Origin: Desulfobulbaceae bacterium
Lineage (GTDB): Bacteria > Desulfobacterota > Desulfobulbia > Desulfobulbales > Desulfocapsaceae
Reading direction: 5' to 3'
Length of the DNA: 62,701 nucleotides
NCBI GenBank assembly: GCA_009773475.1
Contig: WSXV01000007.1
Span: forward strand, 1-62,701
Both the position numbers and the translations under genes were made by a program. The notes below the pieces were generated by a model. The model was not told the origin of the DNA, did not search any database, and saw only the letters and a list, made by a program, of their open reading frames with translations. Each line of letters begins with the position of its first letter. Positions within the stretch are counted from its first letter, which is position 1. Below are positions 18,463-27,168 of this stretch, piece by piece.

Positions 18463-20076
18463 TTATGAGCTGCACGACAGCATGGAGCAGCCGGGGCGGT
18501 TGCGAGCCCACTCCGGGCGTTTGCTGAAGAAGTGTTCTCGCTCCGGCTGTTCATCATAGGGGTGACGGACCAGATCGAGGAGCTCTTGCACCATGCTGAA
18601 ATCGCCGTTTTCGGCCTTGTCGATGGCGAGTTGGGCGAGGGAGTTGCGGAGCACGTATTTGGGGTTGACGCGGTTCATTCGGGCCATGCGCTCTTTGTCG
18701 GGCAGGTTGTCCTGATGTCGCCGATGGAGATAGGCAGTGAGCCATTTGCTGGACCGCAGGCGATACTCCGGGGTGATGGACTCAGGCTGATACCAGGCGT
18801 CTGCAAAGGGGCGCAGAGACTCGTCGATAGTGGTTACTCTCTCCTGATCTGGAAGGCTGCCGGTGGCCGGGAGCAAGGCTAGTTGCCGGAAGAAGATGGT
18901 CATGTCGGTTTCAACGAGTTGCAGGAGATCCAGCATCTCGTTGATAAGCGGTTCATCGCTTATTGCGACAAACGCAGAGAACCCGATTTTCTCGGCCATC
19001 ATCTGGTTCCATTCGGTGAGGAAAACATCGTTGTAGAGGGCCAGGGCTTCCTCAAAAGGTTTGCTGTCACCAATTAGCGGATAGATGGCGTTGGCCAGCT
19101 GGAGCAGATTCCACTGGCCGATATGGGGCTGGTTGCCGAAGCAGTAGCGATGGCCCTGGCTGTCGGTGGTATTGGGAGTCCAGTCGGGATCATAGCCTTC
19201 CAGCCAGCCGTAGGGGCCGTAGTCGATGGTCAGCCCGAGAACGGACATGTTGTCGGTATTCATGACCCCATGGACGAAACCGACCCGCATCCAGTGGACG
19301 ATCATGATGGCGGTGCGGCGGCAGATTTCCTGGAACCACTCCAGATATACCGGCGCGGATGGCTCGCCGAGGTGGGGGAAGTCGGTACGGATGGTGTAGT
19401 CAACCAGGGCTTTGAGCAAGGCGGTCTCGCCCCGGGCGGTGAGGATTTCGTAGTTGCCGAAGCGCAGAAAAGAGGGCGCGACCCGACAGACCACCGCCCC
19501 TGGTTCGTCTTTAGGATGGCCGTCATAGAACATGTCGCGCTCCACCAGCTCTCCGGTGGTGATGACACTGAGCGCCCGGCTGGTGGGGACTCCGAGGTGG
19601 TGCATGGCCTCACTGCACAGAAATTCGCGGATGGATGAGCGGAGCACGGCCAGGCCGTCGGCACTGCGGGAGTAGGGCGTGGGGCCGGCTCCTTTTAATT
19701 GCAGGAGCAGTCGTTGGCCATGGCTGTTGAGCACCTCACCGAGATTGATCGCCCGTCCGTCTCCCAGCTGACCGGCCCAGTTGCCGAACTGATGGCCGCC
19801 ATAGCACATGGCAAAGGGCTGCATCCCGGGGAGAAGGCGGTTGCCGGAAAAGACGTCGGTGAAAAGGGGCAGGGTGCAGGTCTCCGGGGAAAGATCGAGC
19901 AAAGCCGTGACCTCTTGACTGCAGGCGACAAGCTCCGGGCCGGAAACCGGTGTCGGCTGGACGGAAGAGTAACAGGCGCCTCTCACCTGGCGGCGATAAT
20001 TTTCTGTCTGTGGGTCGCCTGGCAGTTCCCGGACAAATTTGTTGTCGAATGTGAGGTCGGTGAGCGGGATAGGCAT
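18463..20076 (-). CDS. selO: protein adenylyltransferase SelO (YdiU)
   Basis: SelO is a pseudokinase-fold enzyme that transfers AMP to protein Ser/Thr/Tyr residues and is tied to oxidative-stress responses. The 537-aa protein shows the family blocks MCYGGHQFGNWAGQLGDGRA, QLKGAGPTPYSR, REFLCSEAMHHLGVPTSRAL and HGVMNTDNMS. It ends CSMLSCSS, where the third-last residue is Cys at the position that is selenocysteine in animal SELENOO. It lies convergent to the small membrane-protein gene and upstream of its own strand's tpx terminator. Confidence 0.95.
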   Translation of the reverse strand: MPIPLTDLTFDNKFVRELPGDPQTENYRRQVRGACYSSVQPTPVSGPELVACSQEVTALLDLSPETCTLPLFTDVFSGNRLLPGMQPFAMCYGGHQFGNWAGQLGDGRAINLGEVLNSHGQRLLLQLKGAGPTPYSRSADGLAVLRSSIREFLCSEAMHHLGVPTSRALSVITTGELVERDMFYDGHPKDEPGAVVCRVAPSFLRFGNYEILTARGETALLKALVDYTIRTDFPHLGEPSAPVYLEWFQEICRRTAIMIVHWMRVGFVHGVMNTDNMSVLGLTIDYGPYGWLEGYDPDWTPNTTDSQGHRYCFGNQPHIGQWNLLQLANAIYPLIGDSKPFEEALALYNDVFLTEWNQMMAEKIGFSAFVAISDEPLINEMLDLLQLVETDMTIFFRQLALLPATGSLPDQERVTTIDESLRPFADAWYQPESITPEYRLRSSKWLTAYLHRRHQDNLPDKERMARMNRVNPKYVLRNSLAQLAIDKAENGDFSMVQELLDLVRHPYDEQPEREHFFSKRPEWARNRPGCSMLSCSS

Positions 20077-20114
20077 GGCTGGCTTGAAGTTTTATGATAA
20101 GGGAGGGGAAAAAT

Positions 20115-20162
20115 AAATAACAAAGCCCTCTTCTCGCCTGATGGGGCAATGGGAGGGCTTTT
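20115..20162 (-). terminator. terminator downstream of tpx
   Basis: On the minus strand AAGCCCTC pairs with GAGGGCTT over a structured 22-nt loop and is followed by TGTTATTTATTTTT. It lies between tpx and selO. Confidence 0.6.
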
Positions 20163-20292
20163 CAGGGTCCTTTAATCCGAAGGTCTGTGCAAATCCCAGG
20201 GGCGAATGAGTTCTCCAATAAGCCGCCGAAGGGGCGGTAGTCTGGTGCCCTCAGTTCGAGTTCTTATGAGCAGCTTTTACTCCCTGTTTTTT

Positions 20293-20856
20293 CTATTTGC
20301 AGGCACAGTTCTGTTTGCAGGCACAAGGGGGAGTCTGAGTCAATTTGGAAGATAAGGAACGCAGCAAGGTAAGGGCCGCCTCGTAGTCAGGTTCCTGGGT
20401 GATCTCCGGAACCTGCTCGGTATAGGCGATATTCCCGGCCGGGTCGATCACCACTATGGCCCTGGAGAGCAATCCTGCCAGGGGTGGGCTGGTGATTGTC
20501 ACCCCGTAGTCCTTGCCGAAATCAGGGGCCCGGAAGCTGGACATGGCAACGACATTCTTCAGCCCTTCAACTTCGCAGAACCGTTGGTGGGCGAAGGGGA
20601 GGTCGGCTGAAACACAGAGCACCACAGTGTTGTCCAGCTCGCCGGCTTCCTTGTTGAATCGTCGAACCGATGCCGCGCAGACGGAGGTGTCGATGCTGGG
20701 GAAAATGTTCAAGACAACGGTTTTTCCACCAAATTCCTGGAGGGTGCCGTCGGAAAGATCAGTTTTGGTCAAGGTAAAGCGTGGAGCCTTGTCCTTGAGG
20801 GCGGGTAACGTTCCTATCGTTTGAATTGGATTCCCTTGGAGTGTTATCTGAGCCAT
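20293..20856 (-). CDS. tpx: thiol peroxidase Tpx with Cys-rich tail
   Basis: Tpx is an atypical 2-Cys peroxiredoxin that reduces peroxides using thioredoxin. The peroxidatic C60 is in IDTSVCAAS and the resolving C94 in RFCEVEG, at the family's standard positions. The active-site Arg region and the SRAIVVIDPAGN block are present. The protein is 187 aa, about 20 more than usual. The extra tail ends CACKQNCACK (four Cys in a CxC-x3-CxC pattern). The tail arises from a 12-base direct repeat (TGTGCCTGCAAA twice). Confidence 0.95.
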   Translation of the reverse strand: MAQITLQGNPIQTIGTLPALKDKAPRFTLTKTDLSDGTLQEFGGKTVVLNIFPSIDTSVCAASVRRFNKEAGELDNTVVLCVSADLPFAHQRFCEVEGLKNVVAMSSFRAPDFGKDYGVTITSPPLAGLLSRAIVVIDPAGNIAYTEQVPEITQEPDYEAALTLLRSLSSKLTQTPPCACKQNCACK

Positions 20857-20992
20857 GATTATGTCCTCTCTGTTGATGGGTGAAAGAGCGATGACCTACG
20901 CCGGGAAGGACGCTATTCTGTCCAAAATGTTGTTACAGTATAATACCTGTGCCGGCGGAATGCCAGACTGGGAGAGAAAAAAATGAGGCCAT

Positions 20993-22150
20993 TTAATAAA
21001 GGGCTGAGTGAAATTCCTCGTAGACCGTCTCGATGGGAATGGCAAACCCGATTCCTTCCGTGTCCAGCAGGATCATGGTGTTGACCCCACGAACGTAGCC
21101 CTTCTCGTCGATCAGCGGGCCGCCGCTGTTACCGGGGTTGATCGGTGCATCTGTCTGCAGGAGGATGGCGCCGTCGGTGTCCCGTTTCCGGTAGCTGGAA
21201 AAGACCCCGGCGGTCACCGTATTCCGCAGTCCTGAGGGGTTGCCGATGGTATAGACCTTGTCGCCTTGCTGGATAAAGGTATTCTGTGGTGGTCGCTTTA
21301 AAAAAGGCTGGTCGTTGACGTACAGTGAGAGCAGGGCCAGATCGTGCTTGTCGCTGAGTAGGAGGGCGTTGGCGGTCTGTTCCGAACCGTTCGCCATGAT
21401 AATCTTGATATCCCCCGGCTGAATTTCCCGTTTCAGTGCCTTCAATCGCTTTTCAGCCTGTTCGAGTGGCGGCAGGTTTTTGCCGAGCTCTTCTTCGTGT
21501 TGTTGGATGATAATCGCAAACTGCTTTCGGGTCGGTCCTTCCGGCAGTTCCTCCATTTTTTGACGCATCTGCCTGATTTTCTGTTTTTCAAGCTCGATCA
21601 GTTCCCGGCCGGTTTCCACCTTGGCACGGATTTTTTTCAGTTCTTCCTGATTGAGTTCCACGACATGTTTATTGGTCACGATATAATTTTCTTTCACAAA
21701 AAAACCTGAGCCGCTGCCCCAGGGGGTTTCGATGGAGACCGTGGCATTGCGGGCGTGTTCGATGGCGCCCGGAGTGGCTGCAGGGGCTTGGGCATTTTGG
21801 AGTACAGGTCTGGGAGACTGAATAGAAGCCAGGGGCACAGAGCTTGGCTGGGGGACGGTTGCGTTGTTAGTTTGCTCTATCGCGTTGTGAGATGGTGGCG
21901 GCTGCTGTGGTTTTCCACCGCTGAAATACCAGGTGACGGCGGCAGTGGCGATAACCAGGATCGCCGCCTGAAAAAGGCGGCCGCTGGATTTCTGAGGTGG
22001 CTGTTTTTCAGTGAGCAGCATCTCTTCCTGGTCCTTCTGCTTCTGCTGAAATCGATTATACCGCGCGAAAATAAGCCCACAGGCCTCGCATTCAACCTGC
22101 CCCTCCTGCTCATGCTGACACTTCGGGCAGCGGATTTTATTCTCGTTCAT
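20993..22150 (-). CDS. membrane-anchored S1C (HtrA-like) serine protease with zinc ribbon
   Basis: A 385-aa protein with an N-terminal zinc ribbon (C8, C11, C21, C24), one membrane helix (about 58-77), a Pro/Gln-rich linker and a trypsin-like domain. The predicted triad is H162 (TNKHVV), D270 (KHDLALLSL) and S342 (NPGNSGGPL). A charged helical insertion of about 80 residues (167-245, predicted coiled coil) sits between the first two catalytic residues. No PDZ domain follows, so it is not DegP. The zinc ribbon would be cytoplasmic and the protease periplasmic. Confidence 0.88.
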   Translation of the reverse strand: MNENKIRCPKCQHEQEGQVECEACGLIFARYNRFQQKQKDQEEMLLTEKQPPQKSSGRLFQAAILVIATAAVTWYFSGGKPQQPPPSHNAIEQTNNATVPQPSSVPLASIQSPRPVLQNAQAPAATPGAIEHARNATVSIETPWGSGSGFFVKENYIVTNKHVVELNQEELKKIRAKVETGRELIELEKQKIRQMRQKMEELPEGPTRKQFAIIIQQHEEELGKNLPPLEQAEKRLKALKREIQPGDIKIIMANGSEQTANALLLSDKHDLALLSLYVNDQPFLKRPPQNTFIQQGDKVYTIGNPSGLRNTVTAGVFSSYRKRDTDGAILLQTDAPINPGNSGGPLIDEKGYVRGVNTMILLDTEGIGFAIPIETVYEEFHSALY

Positions 22151-22518
22151 GGGGCTCTCCAGTCTGGTCGAGGTTGTCGGTCATTGGTTGCCAGTATGTG
22201 GGAAGACGTTGAAAGGTTCACAAAGCGTCTGTCGCATGGGTTGTCAATTTTTTATCTACCAGCATGGTTTGAAATTCTCAAGAAGAATGGAGGAGGCCTT
22301 GTATAATCCACAAGCCGGACAAGATTTGATGATATAAAATTTGATTCAATCTGTTTTGGTACTTATACAGGAGGAGAGAAAGGGAGGTAGGTTTGAAGGT
22401 GAAAATCAGGCTGAAGAGTGACATGTTCTGCGCTGCTATAGCGGCATCCCCCTGTATTTACAGCTTGTTCTTGAGGGTAAGGTCTTGAATTTGAAAATTT
22501 TGTCGTATTGAGGCTGCC
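22151..22518. other. intergenic region between divergent protease and glycosyltransferase genes
   Basis: These 368 bases should hold the promoters of both divergent genes. A purine-rich block AGGAGGAGAGAAAGGGAGG lies near 22370-22388. It precedes a short GTG frame of about 29 codons with no recognisable content, which I do not call as a gene. Confidence 0.35.
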
Positions 22519-23679
22519 GTGGAATTCATGTTGTTGCTTGCCATTCTTGTCTTTCTTGTCCTGGCTTGGTTGATGATAGGTATTATTCGGGGCAGCCGCC
22601 GGCTTGTCAGCCTGAGTGATATAGCCCCGATGGCAGTCGAAGATCAGCCTCGGGTCTCGATCATTGTCCCTGCCTGCAATGAGGCGGCGACCATTGCCCC
22701 GGCCCTGGCCACTTTGTTGGCCCAGGAGTATGCGCAGCTTGAAATTATCGTGGTCAATGACCGCTCAACGGATGAGACTGGAGAAATTCTGCATGAGATA
22801 CAGCAGCGTTATCCCCGGCTGATTGTCCTCGATATTGATGTCCTGCCGGATGGCTGGCTCGGCAAGCCGCATGCCCTTCACTGTGGGGTTGCCCTGTCCA
22901 CGGGGGAGATTCTTCTTTTCACCGATGCCGATATCCATATGAAACCCGACACCATTGCTCGGGCCGTACAGCGGCTTCAGCAGGCCGGGCTGGCTCACCT
23001 CTGCCTTCTGTTCAGAAATAAGGCCAAAGGCTGGCTGCTCAACGCCTTTATTCTGGACGCGGGCAGCGGGCTTTTCATGCTCTTTAAACCCTGGCTGGCA
23101 GCCAATCCCAAAAGTCGCCGTTTTATGGGAATTGGCGCGTTTAATATGATCCGCCGTTCGGCCTATGAAAATGTGGGCGGGCATGCGGCGATTAAGGCCC
23201 ATCCCATTGATGATCTCATGCTGGGGAAAAGTATCAAGGACGCGGGATTGCACCAGGAATGTCTCAGCGGCTACGATTTTGTTACGGTCAGCTGGTACGA
23301 TTCCACCGGCGCAATGATTGACGGCCTGATGAAAAACATCTTCGCCCTGGCCAATTACAACACGGCTTTAGCCTTAACCGGAGCTGTGGGCATCGGCTTG
23401 CTCACCATTCTGCCGCACTGGGGGATTCTTTTCTGTCATGGCCCAACCCGCCTGGTTTTTTTTCTGAATGTGGTGCTGCGGCTTATTTTTTTTGGGCAGG
23501 TGCTCAGGGCTTCCGGCTTTTCCCTGTGGCTTACCCCAGCGGCTCTTATTACCCCTTATCTCACCGTTTATACCATCCTTCGGGCCACCTTCATGACCTT
23601 GAAGAATAGGGGCATCATCTGGCGGGGCAGTCATTATTCCCTGGAGGAATTGCGGCGGAAGAATCATTCTCTGTTTTAG
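22519..23679 (+). CDS. family 2 glycosyltransferase, membrane-bound
   Basis: A 386-aa GT-A glycosyltransferase with an N-terminal membrane helix (about 4-24). The domain begins RVSIIVPACNEAATI and contains the nucleotide-sugar/metal motif FTDAD (about 134-138). Three or so C-terminal membrane helices follow. The layout and the LPDGWLGKPHAL block resemble CrtQ/HpnB-type enzymes acting on carotenoid or hopanoid lipids. No lipid-pathway neighbour supports a specific substrate, so the acceptor is unknown. Confidence 0.85.
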   Translation: MEFMLLLAILVFLVLAWLMIGIIRGSRRLVSLSDIAPMAVEDQPRVSIIVPACNEAATIAPALATLLAQEYAQLEIIVVNDRSTDETGEILHEIQQRYPRLIVLDIDVLPDGWLGKPHALHCGVALSTGEILLFTDADIHMKPDTIARAVQRLQQAGLAHLCLLFRNKAKGWLLNAFILDAGSGLFMLFKPWLAANPKSRRFMGIGAFNMIRRSAYENVGGHAAIKAHPIDDLMLGKSIKDAGLHQECLSGYDFVTVSWYDSTGAMIDGLMKNIFALANYNTALALTGAVGIGLLTILPHWGILFCHGPTRLVFFLNVVLRLIFFGQVLRASGFSLWLTPAALITPYLTVYTILRATFMTLKNRGIIWRGSHYSLEELRRKNHSLF

Positions 23680-23797
23680 GCTTTCAGGTGTTAGTCTCAG
23701 GTGGTTGATATTTCTTCCGGGCTTCTATTGAGATGACGGACCACTTGCCAGGAAACTGTTTCAAGATGGCCTTCCATTTTTTCATCGTCAAATCTTC

Positions 23798-23826
23798 TTG
23801 ACGATGGGGCCTGGAGCGGGTATATA
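23798..23826 (+). promoter_or_regulatory. promoter upstream of SRP RNA
   Basis: TTGACG (23798-23803) and TATATA (23821-23826) are separated by 17 bp. Transcription would begin near 23833, about 90 nt before the predicted mature SRP RNA, implying 5' processing or a longer RNA. The -35 box overlaps the right arm of a perfect 9-bp hairpin (CATCGTCAA / TTGACGATG, 23783-23806). Confidence 0.5.
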
Positions 23827-23920
23827 AATTCTTTCAAAAATGAAAGAAGAGAAATGTCCCTGAGCTTTGTTTAAAACTTCTCTCTTTCTGTCCAAATACA
23901 GACCCCATAGATTCCGGTTT

Positions 23921-24021
23921 GATAGCCGGGTCCTGTGCAACAACGATTCATGAACCCCGCCAGATTCGGAAGGAAGCAACGGTAATGACCCTCTTTGTGT
24001 GCCACAGGGTGCTCGGCTATC
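23921..24021 (+). ncRNA. ffs: signal recognition particle RNA, bacterial small type (4.5S)
   Basis: The 101-nt RNA binds Ffh and directs nascent membrane proteins to FtsY. It has the conserved asymmetric-loop and tetraloop core GAACCCCGCCAG...GGAAGGAAGCAACGG. Closing helices include GATAGCCG / CGGCTATC at the ends and CCTGTG / CACAGG inside. A run of eight Ts follows immediately (24023-24030), acting as the terminator. dnaX starts 86 bp downstream, a common bacterial arrangement. Confidence 0.93.
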
Positions 24022-24107
24022 ATTTTTTTTAGAATCCCTTAGTTCTAGTGTCCAGGCCTCCATTGTCCTGCGATAGAAAAACTCCGCTGTCTTCCTGAAG
24101 AGCCTCC

Positions 24108-25934
24108 ATGTCCTATTTGGTCCTTGCCAGAAAAGCACGCCCCCAGACCTTTGATGAGGTTGTCGGCCAGCGTCCGGTGGTAAAGACCCTGCAAAATAGC
24201 CTGATGCGTGACCGGGTGGCCCATGCCATTCTTTTCTCCGGGGTTCGCGGCGTCGGCAAGACCACTCTGGCCCGGATCATGGCCAAAGCCATTAACTGTG
24301 AAAAAAGACCGGCCGAAAATCCCTGCAATGTCTGTGAATCCTGCCGGACGATCACCGCTGGGTCTTCCCTTGATCTTTATGAGATTGATGGCGCATCCAA
24401 TCGCGGTATTCAAGAAATCCGGGAACTCAAAGAGAAAATCCGCTTTCTGCCCACATCTTCCAAGTTCCGAATCATCATCATCGATGAAGTGCATATGCTC
24501 ACCACTGAGGCCTTTAATGCACTCCTCAAGACCCTGGAAGAACCGCCTGCCCATGTCTATTTCATGTTCGCCACCACCGAGCTGCACAAGATTCCGATTA
24601 CTATCCTTTCTCGCTGTCAGCGCTATGAATTGAAACGGGTGGCGCCGGTGGAACTTGGCCGTCATCTGCAGAATCTTGCCCAAGCCGAAGGGGTGCAGAT
24701 TGAGCAGGGTGCCCTCGATCTAATTGTCCGTGAGGCGGACGGCTCTGTGCGTGACGGTCTCAGTCTGCTGGATCAGGTCTTTTCCTTTGGTGAAAAAAAC
24801 ATCCACACTGATGATGTGGTTCAGGTGCTTGGTCTGGTCAGCCGAGAGGTTATTCTCAGGTTGACGCGGGCTTTGCTGGAACATGATTCAGCTGTAGCCT
24901 TTCAGGCGCTGGAGGAAACATTCTCCTTTGGCATGGATCTGAAGCGTTTTACCACCGATCTGCTTGGCTGTTTTCGGGCGCTGATCCTGTGCAAGATCAA
25001 TGGCTGTGACGAGTTGCTGGATATCTCACAATCGGAATTGGCTCTTTTTCAAGAGCTGGCTCGGGAGTATTCTCTGCAGACCCTGCATATGCAGCTTACC
25101 CTCCTGATGCAGGGTGTGGAACAGATGCGGTATTCGGGCCAGCCCCGATTGGCCCTGGAAACCACGTTTCTCAAAGTCATCGAGAGCCACGAAGTAACGT
25201 CGGTGGTGACCCTGCTTTCCCGGCTGGACAGTCTGCTTGCCGGGAACAGCAGTCAGGATAATGGGCAGTTGGCCGTGGACGACAAGGGGCGTGTCTCTGG
25301 AATGGTAAAAAAAAACCTTCCAGTACCTGCTGAAGTTGCAGAAAAGGTTGATACTGGGCCGGTTGTTGAGCCCGGTCCGCTGCCTGAAGAGCCTGGCAGT
25401 TTTGCAGTTTCTTCTGAACCATTGGGACAAAGCGCGGAAGAAGAGGATGAGGGAGAGGATGAGGGCCTCGATGAGGTCAGTCCAGCGCCTCTGGTTCAAT
25501 CAGAGGAGATCCCGGACCATAAACAGCTTCCCCGCATTGAGTCCCATCAGCGAAATGTACGCCGGGACTGGATGGACTTTATTGCCTATGTGCGTGAGCG
25601 ATCGGTGTGGATGGCCCAAGATCTGCAACGGGCTGACTCAGCCAGGGAGCAGGGAGAAGAACTGCTTCTTTCCTATGGTGATTCTGCCAATTGCACGCTG
25701 CTTTGCAAAGATGAAAATAAAAAAATGATCACCGAGTATGTCCTCGATTTTTTTCAAAAAGACCTTTCAGTTCGATTTGTTCTTCCAGATCAGAGTTGTG
25801 GAGAGACACGCGAAGGTCAGGCAAGCCCACTGAAAGAGCGGCATCAGTTGGCCAATGATCCCCTGGTATTGATGACCGCAGAGATATTTAACGGTCAGAT
25901 TGGGGATATCCGGGTAGGGTCACGATTCAGATAA
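24108..25934 (+). CDS. dnaX: DNA polymerase III tau/gamma subunit
   Basis: DnaX is the clamp-loader ATPase; its long tau form also ties polymerase to helicase. The 608-aa protein has Walker A GVRGVGKT (45-52), the zinc cysteines C64, C73, C76, C79, DEVHM (Walker B) and SRCQRY (sensor). A Glu/Pro-rich linker (about 404-465) precedes the tau tail. A run of nine A residues at codons 400-403 is a likely slippage site giving a gamma form of about 408 aa. It is followed by ybaB and recR in the usual order. Confidence 0.96.
   Translation: MSYLVLARKARPQTFDEVVGQRPVVKTLQNSLMRDRVAHAILFSGVRGVGKTTLARIMAKAINCEKRPAENPCNVCESCRTITAGSSLDLYEIDGASNRGIQEIRELKEKIRFLPTSSKFRIIIIDEVHMLTTEAFNALLKTLEEPPAHVYFMFATTELHKIPITILSRCQRYELKRVAPVELGRHLQNLAQAEGVQIEQGALDLIVREADGSVRDGLSLLDQVFSFGEKNIHTDDVVQVLGLVSREVILRLTRALLEHDSAVAFQALEETFSFGMDLKRFTTDLLGCFRALILCKINGCDELLDISQSELALFQELAREYSLQTLHMQLTLLMQGVEQMRYSGQPRLALETTFLKVIESHEVTSVVTLLSRLDSLLAGNSSQDNGQLAVDDKGRVSGMVKKNLPVPAEVAEKVDTGPVVEPGPLPEEPGSFAVSSEPLGQSAEEEDEGEDEGLDEVSPAPLVQSEEIPDHKQLPRIESHQRNVRRDWMDFIAYVRERSVWMAQDLQRADSAREQGEELLLSYGDSANCTLLCKDENKKMITEYVLDFFQKDLSVRFVLPDQSCGETREGQASPLKERHQLANDPLVLMTAEIFNGQIGDIRVGSRFR
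25305..25333 (+). promoter_or_regulatory. predicted dnaX slippage/frameshift site
   Basis: GTA AAA AAA AAC contains nine As (25307-25315) and, in frame, the slippery heptamer A-AAA-AAC. A shift to the -1 frame (or one added A in the transcript) reads Pro-Ser-Ser-Thr-Cys and then stops at TGA 25331-25333. The +1 frame stays open much longer, so the -1 outcome is specific. Confidence 0.6.
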
Positions 25935-25964
25935 GAGTAAACAGTTTATATTGAGGAATATTTT

Positions 25965-26285
25965 ATGGACATGAACAGTATTATGCAGCAGGCCCAGCAG
26001 TTTCAACAGAATATGGCTCGAATTCAGGAAGAGCTTGCCCTTAAAAAAGTCACGGGAAGTGCCGGCGGCGGGATGGTGACGGTCACGGCCAATGGCAAAA
26101 GCGAGATCCTCTCTGTTGTCATTGAGCGGGCCATGATTGTGGAAAAGGAAGCGGAGATGCTGCAGGATCTGATCGTGGCGGCAAGCAATGACGCCCTTCG
26201 CAAGGCCAGGGAGTTGGGCAAGGCCGAAATGGGCAAATTGACTGGTGGATTGAATCTCCCCGGTCTTTCCAATATGTTTGGCTGA
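25965..26285 (+). CDS. ybaB: YbaB/EbfC nucleoid-associated protein
   Basis: A 106-aa DNA-binding protein of the YbaB/EbfC family, which forms tweezer-like dimers on DNA. It has the Met/Gln-rich N-terminal helix (MDMNSIMQQAQQFQQNM), the VTVTANGKSEILSV strand region and a Gly-rich C-terminus. It sits 30 bp after dnaX and overlaps the broader recR frame, in the conserved dnaX-ybaB-recR operon. Confidence 0.95.
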   Translation: MDMNSIMQQAQQFQQNMARIQEELALKKVTGSAGGGMVTVTANGKSEILSVVIERAMIVEKEAEMLQDLIVAASNDALRKARELGKAEMGKLTGGLNLPGLSNMFG

Positions 26286-26298
26286 AAGGAATCCTGTA

Positions 26299-26901
26299 GT
26301 GCAGATTGTTCCTCCCGCCCTTGACCGGTTGATCCGGAATTTAAGCCGTTTGCCTGGAATTGGCAACAAGACAGCAGCCAGGCTGGCCATGAATATCCTG
26401 CGCCGTTCCCGAGCCGAGGCCCGGGAATTGGCCTCAGCCCTGTCTGAGTTGCATGATGCGATTCAGCTCTGTTCCTGCTGCTTCACCTTTTCAGAAAGTG
26501 ACCCCTGCGCGATCTGTTCGGATTCGCGAAGAAATGGGGCGATGATCTGCGTGGTTGAGCAACCTGGAGATCTTCTTGCCATAGAGAAAACCGGCAGCTT
26601 TCAGGGGCATTATCATATTCTTCATGGTGTTCTTTCGCCGATGGACGGCATCGGGCCGGGGGAGATCAAGGTCGAAGAGCTGATGGCGAGGATTGCAAGC
26701 AGGGTTGTTCGTGAAGTGCTTATTGCCACTAGTTCAACCGTTCCCGGCGAGGCCACAGCATCGTTTTTGATTGATTTGCTGCACGATAAAGGGGTGGTCG
26801 TCACCCGACTTGCCTGCGGGATTCCGATGGGAATGGATATAAAATACGCCGATCGCCATACCCTGGCCAGAGCCATCGAGGCAAGGACGAATGCGGAATG
26901 A
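26299..26901 (+). CDS. recR: recombination mediator RecR
   Basis: RecR works with RecO and RecF to load RecA on gapped DNA. The 200-aa protein has the N-terminal HhH (SRLPGIGNKTAARLAM), a four-Cys zinc finger (CSCCFTFSESDPCAIC) and a Toprim domain (ICVVEQPGDLLAIE...). I start it at GTG 26299 because AAAGGA lies 8 nt upstream and the resulting Met-Gln start matches RecR N-termini. The frame is open back to a TTG at 26278 that would overlap ybaB. Confidence 0.94.
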   Translation: MQIVPPALDRLIRNLSRLPGIGNKTAARLAMNILRRSRAEARELASALSELHDAIQLCSCCFTFSESDPCAICSDSRRNGAMICVVEQPGDLLAIEKTGSFQGHYHILHGVLSPMDGIGPGEIKVEELMARIASRVVREVLIATSSTVPGEATASFLIDLLHDKGVVVTRLACGIPMGMDIKYADRHTLARAIEARTNAE

Positions 26902-26952
26902 TTTTTGCTGAAAATTGAGAGCTGAAGGTGCAAGGGGGAATTCTATTTTTTC

Positions 26953-26981
26953 TTGACAGGCAAGCCGTTTCCTGTTATTTG
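26953..26981 (+). promoter_or_regulatory. promoter of tRNA-Val
   Basis: Perfect TTGACA (26953-26958), 17-bp spacer, TATTTG (26976-26981). The tRNA begins about 50 nt downstream. Confidence 0.55.
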
Positions 26982-27032
26982 AAAATGTTTCAAGCGTCTT
27001 TGGCGCATTGATATCCCCGCAATATTTTTTAC

Positions 27033-27107
27033 AGGCGCGTAGCTCAGTGGGAGAGCGCTACCTTGACATGGTAGAAGTCGGCGGTTCGAAACCGCCCGCG
27101 CCTACCA
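27033..27107 (+). tRNA. tRNA-Val (GAC)
   Basis: A 75-nt tRNA with a perfect acceptor AGGCGCG / CGCGCCT. The anticodon stem is CTACC/GGTAG with loop TTGACAT (anticodon GAC). The T-arm is GGCGG-TTCGAAA-CCGCC, and CCA is encoded. It reads GUC/GUU codons. Confidence 0.95.
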
Positions 27108-27109
27108 GA

Positions 27110-27168
27110 AATAAGGCTGAAGAAAAACGAACGCATTGCTTTTCGTTTCTTCTTTGGCCTTTATTTTT
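27110..27168 (+). terminator. probable terminator after tRNA-Val
   Basis: AAATAAGGC pairs with GGCCTTTATTT around an inner AAGAAAAACGAA / TTTTCGTTTCTTC stem. T-rich sequence follows, directly after the tRNA CCA end. Confidence 0.6.

Noticed and set aside
18463..18490. Possible selenocysteine at the SelO C-terminus
   Set aside because: The codon at the Sec-equivalent position is TGC/TGT type (Cys in SCSS), not TGA, so SelO here is a Cys form.
25336..25728. 130-codon frame in the +1 phase of dnaX, considered as a frameshift product
   Set aside because: The slippery A-run favours the -1 phase, which stops at once; the +1 frame encodes no tau-like sequence.
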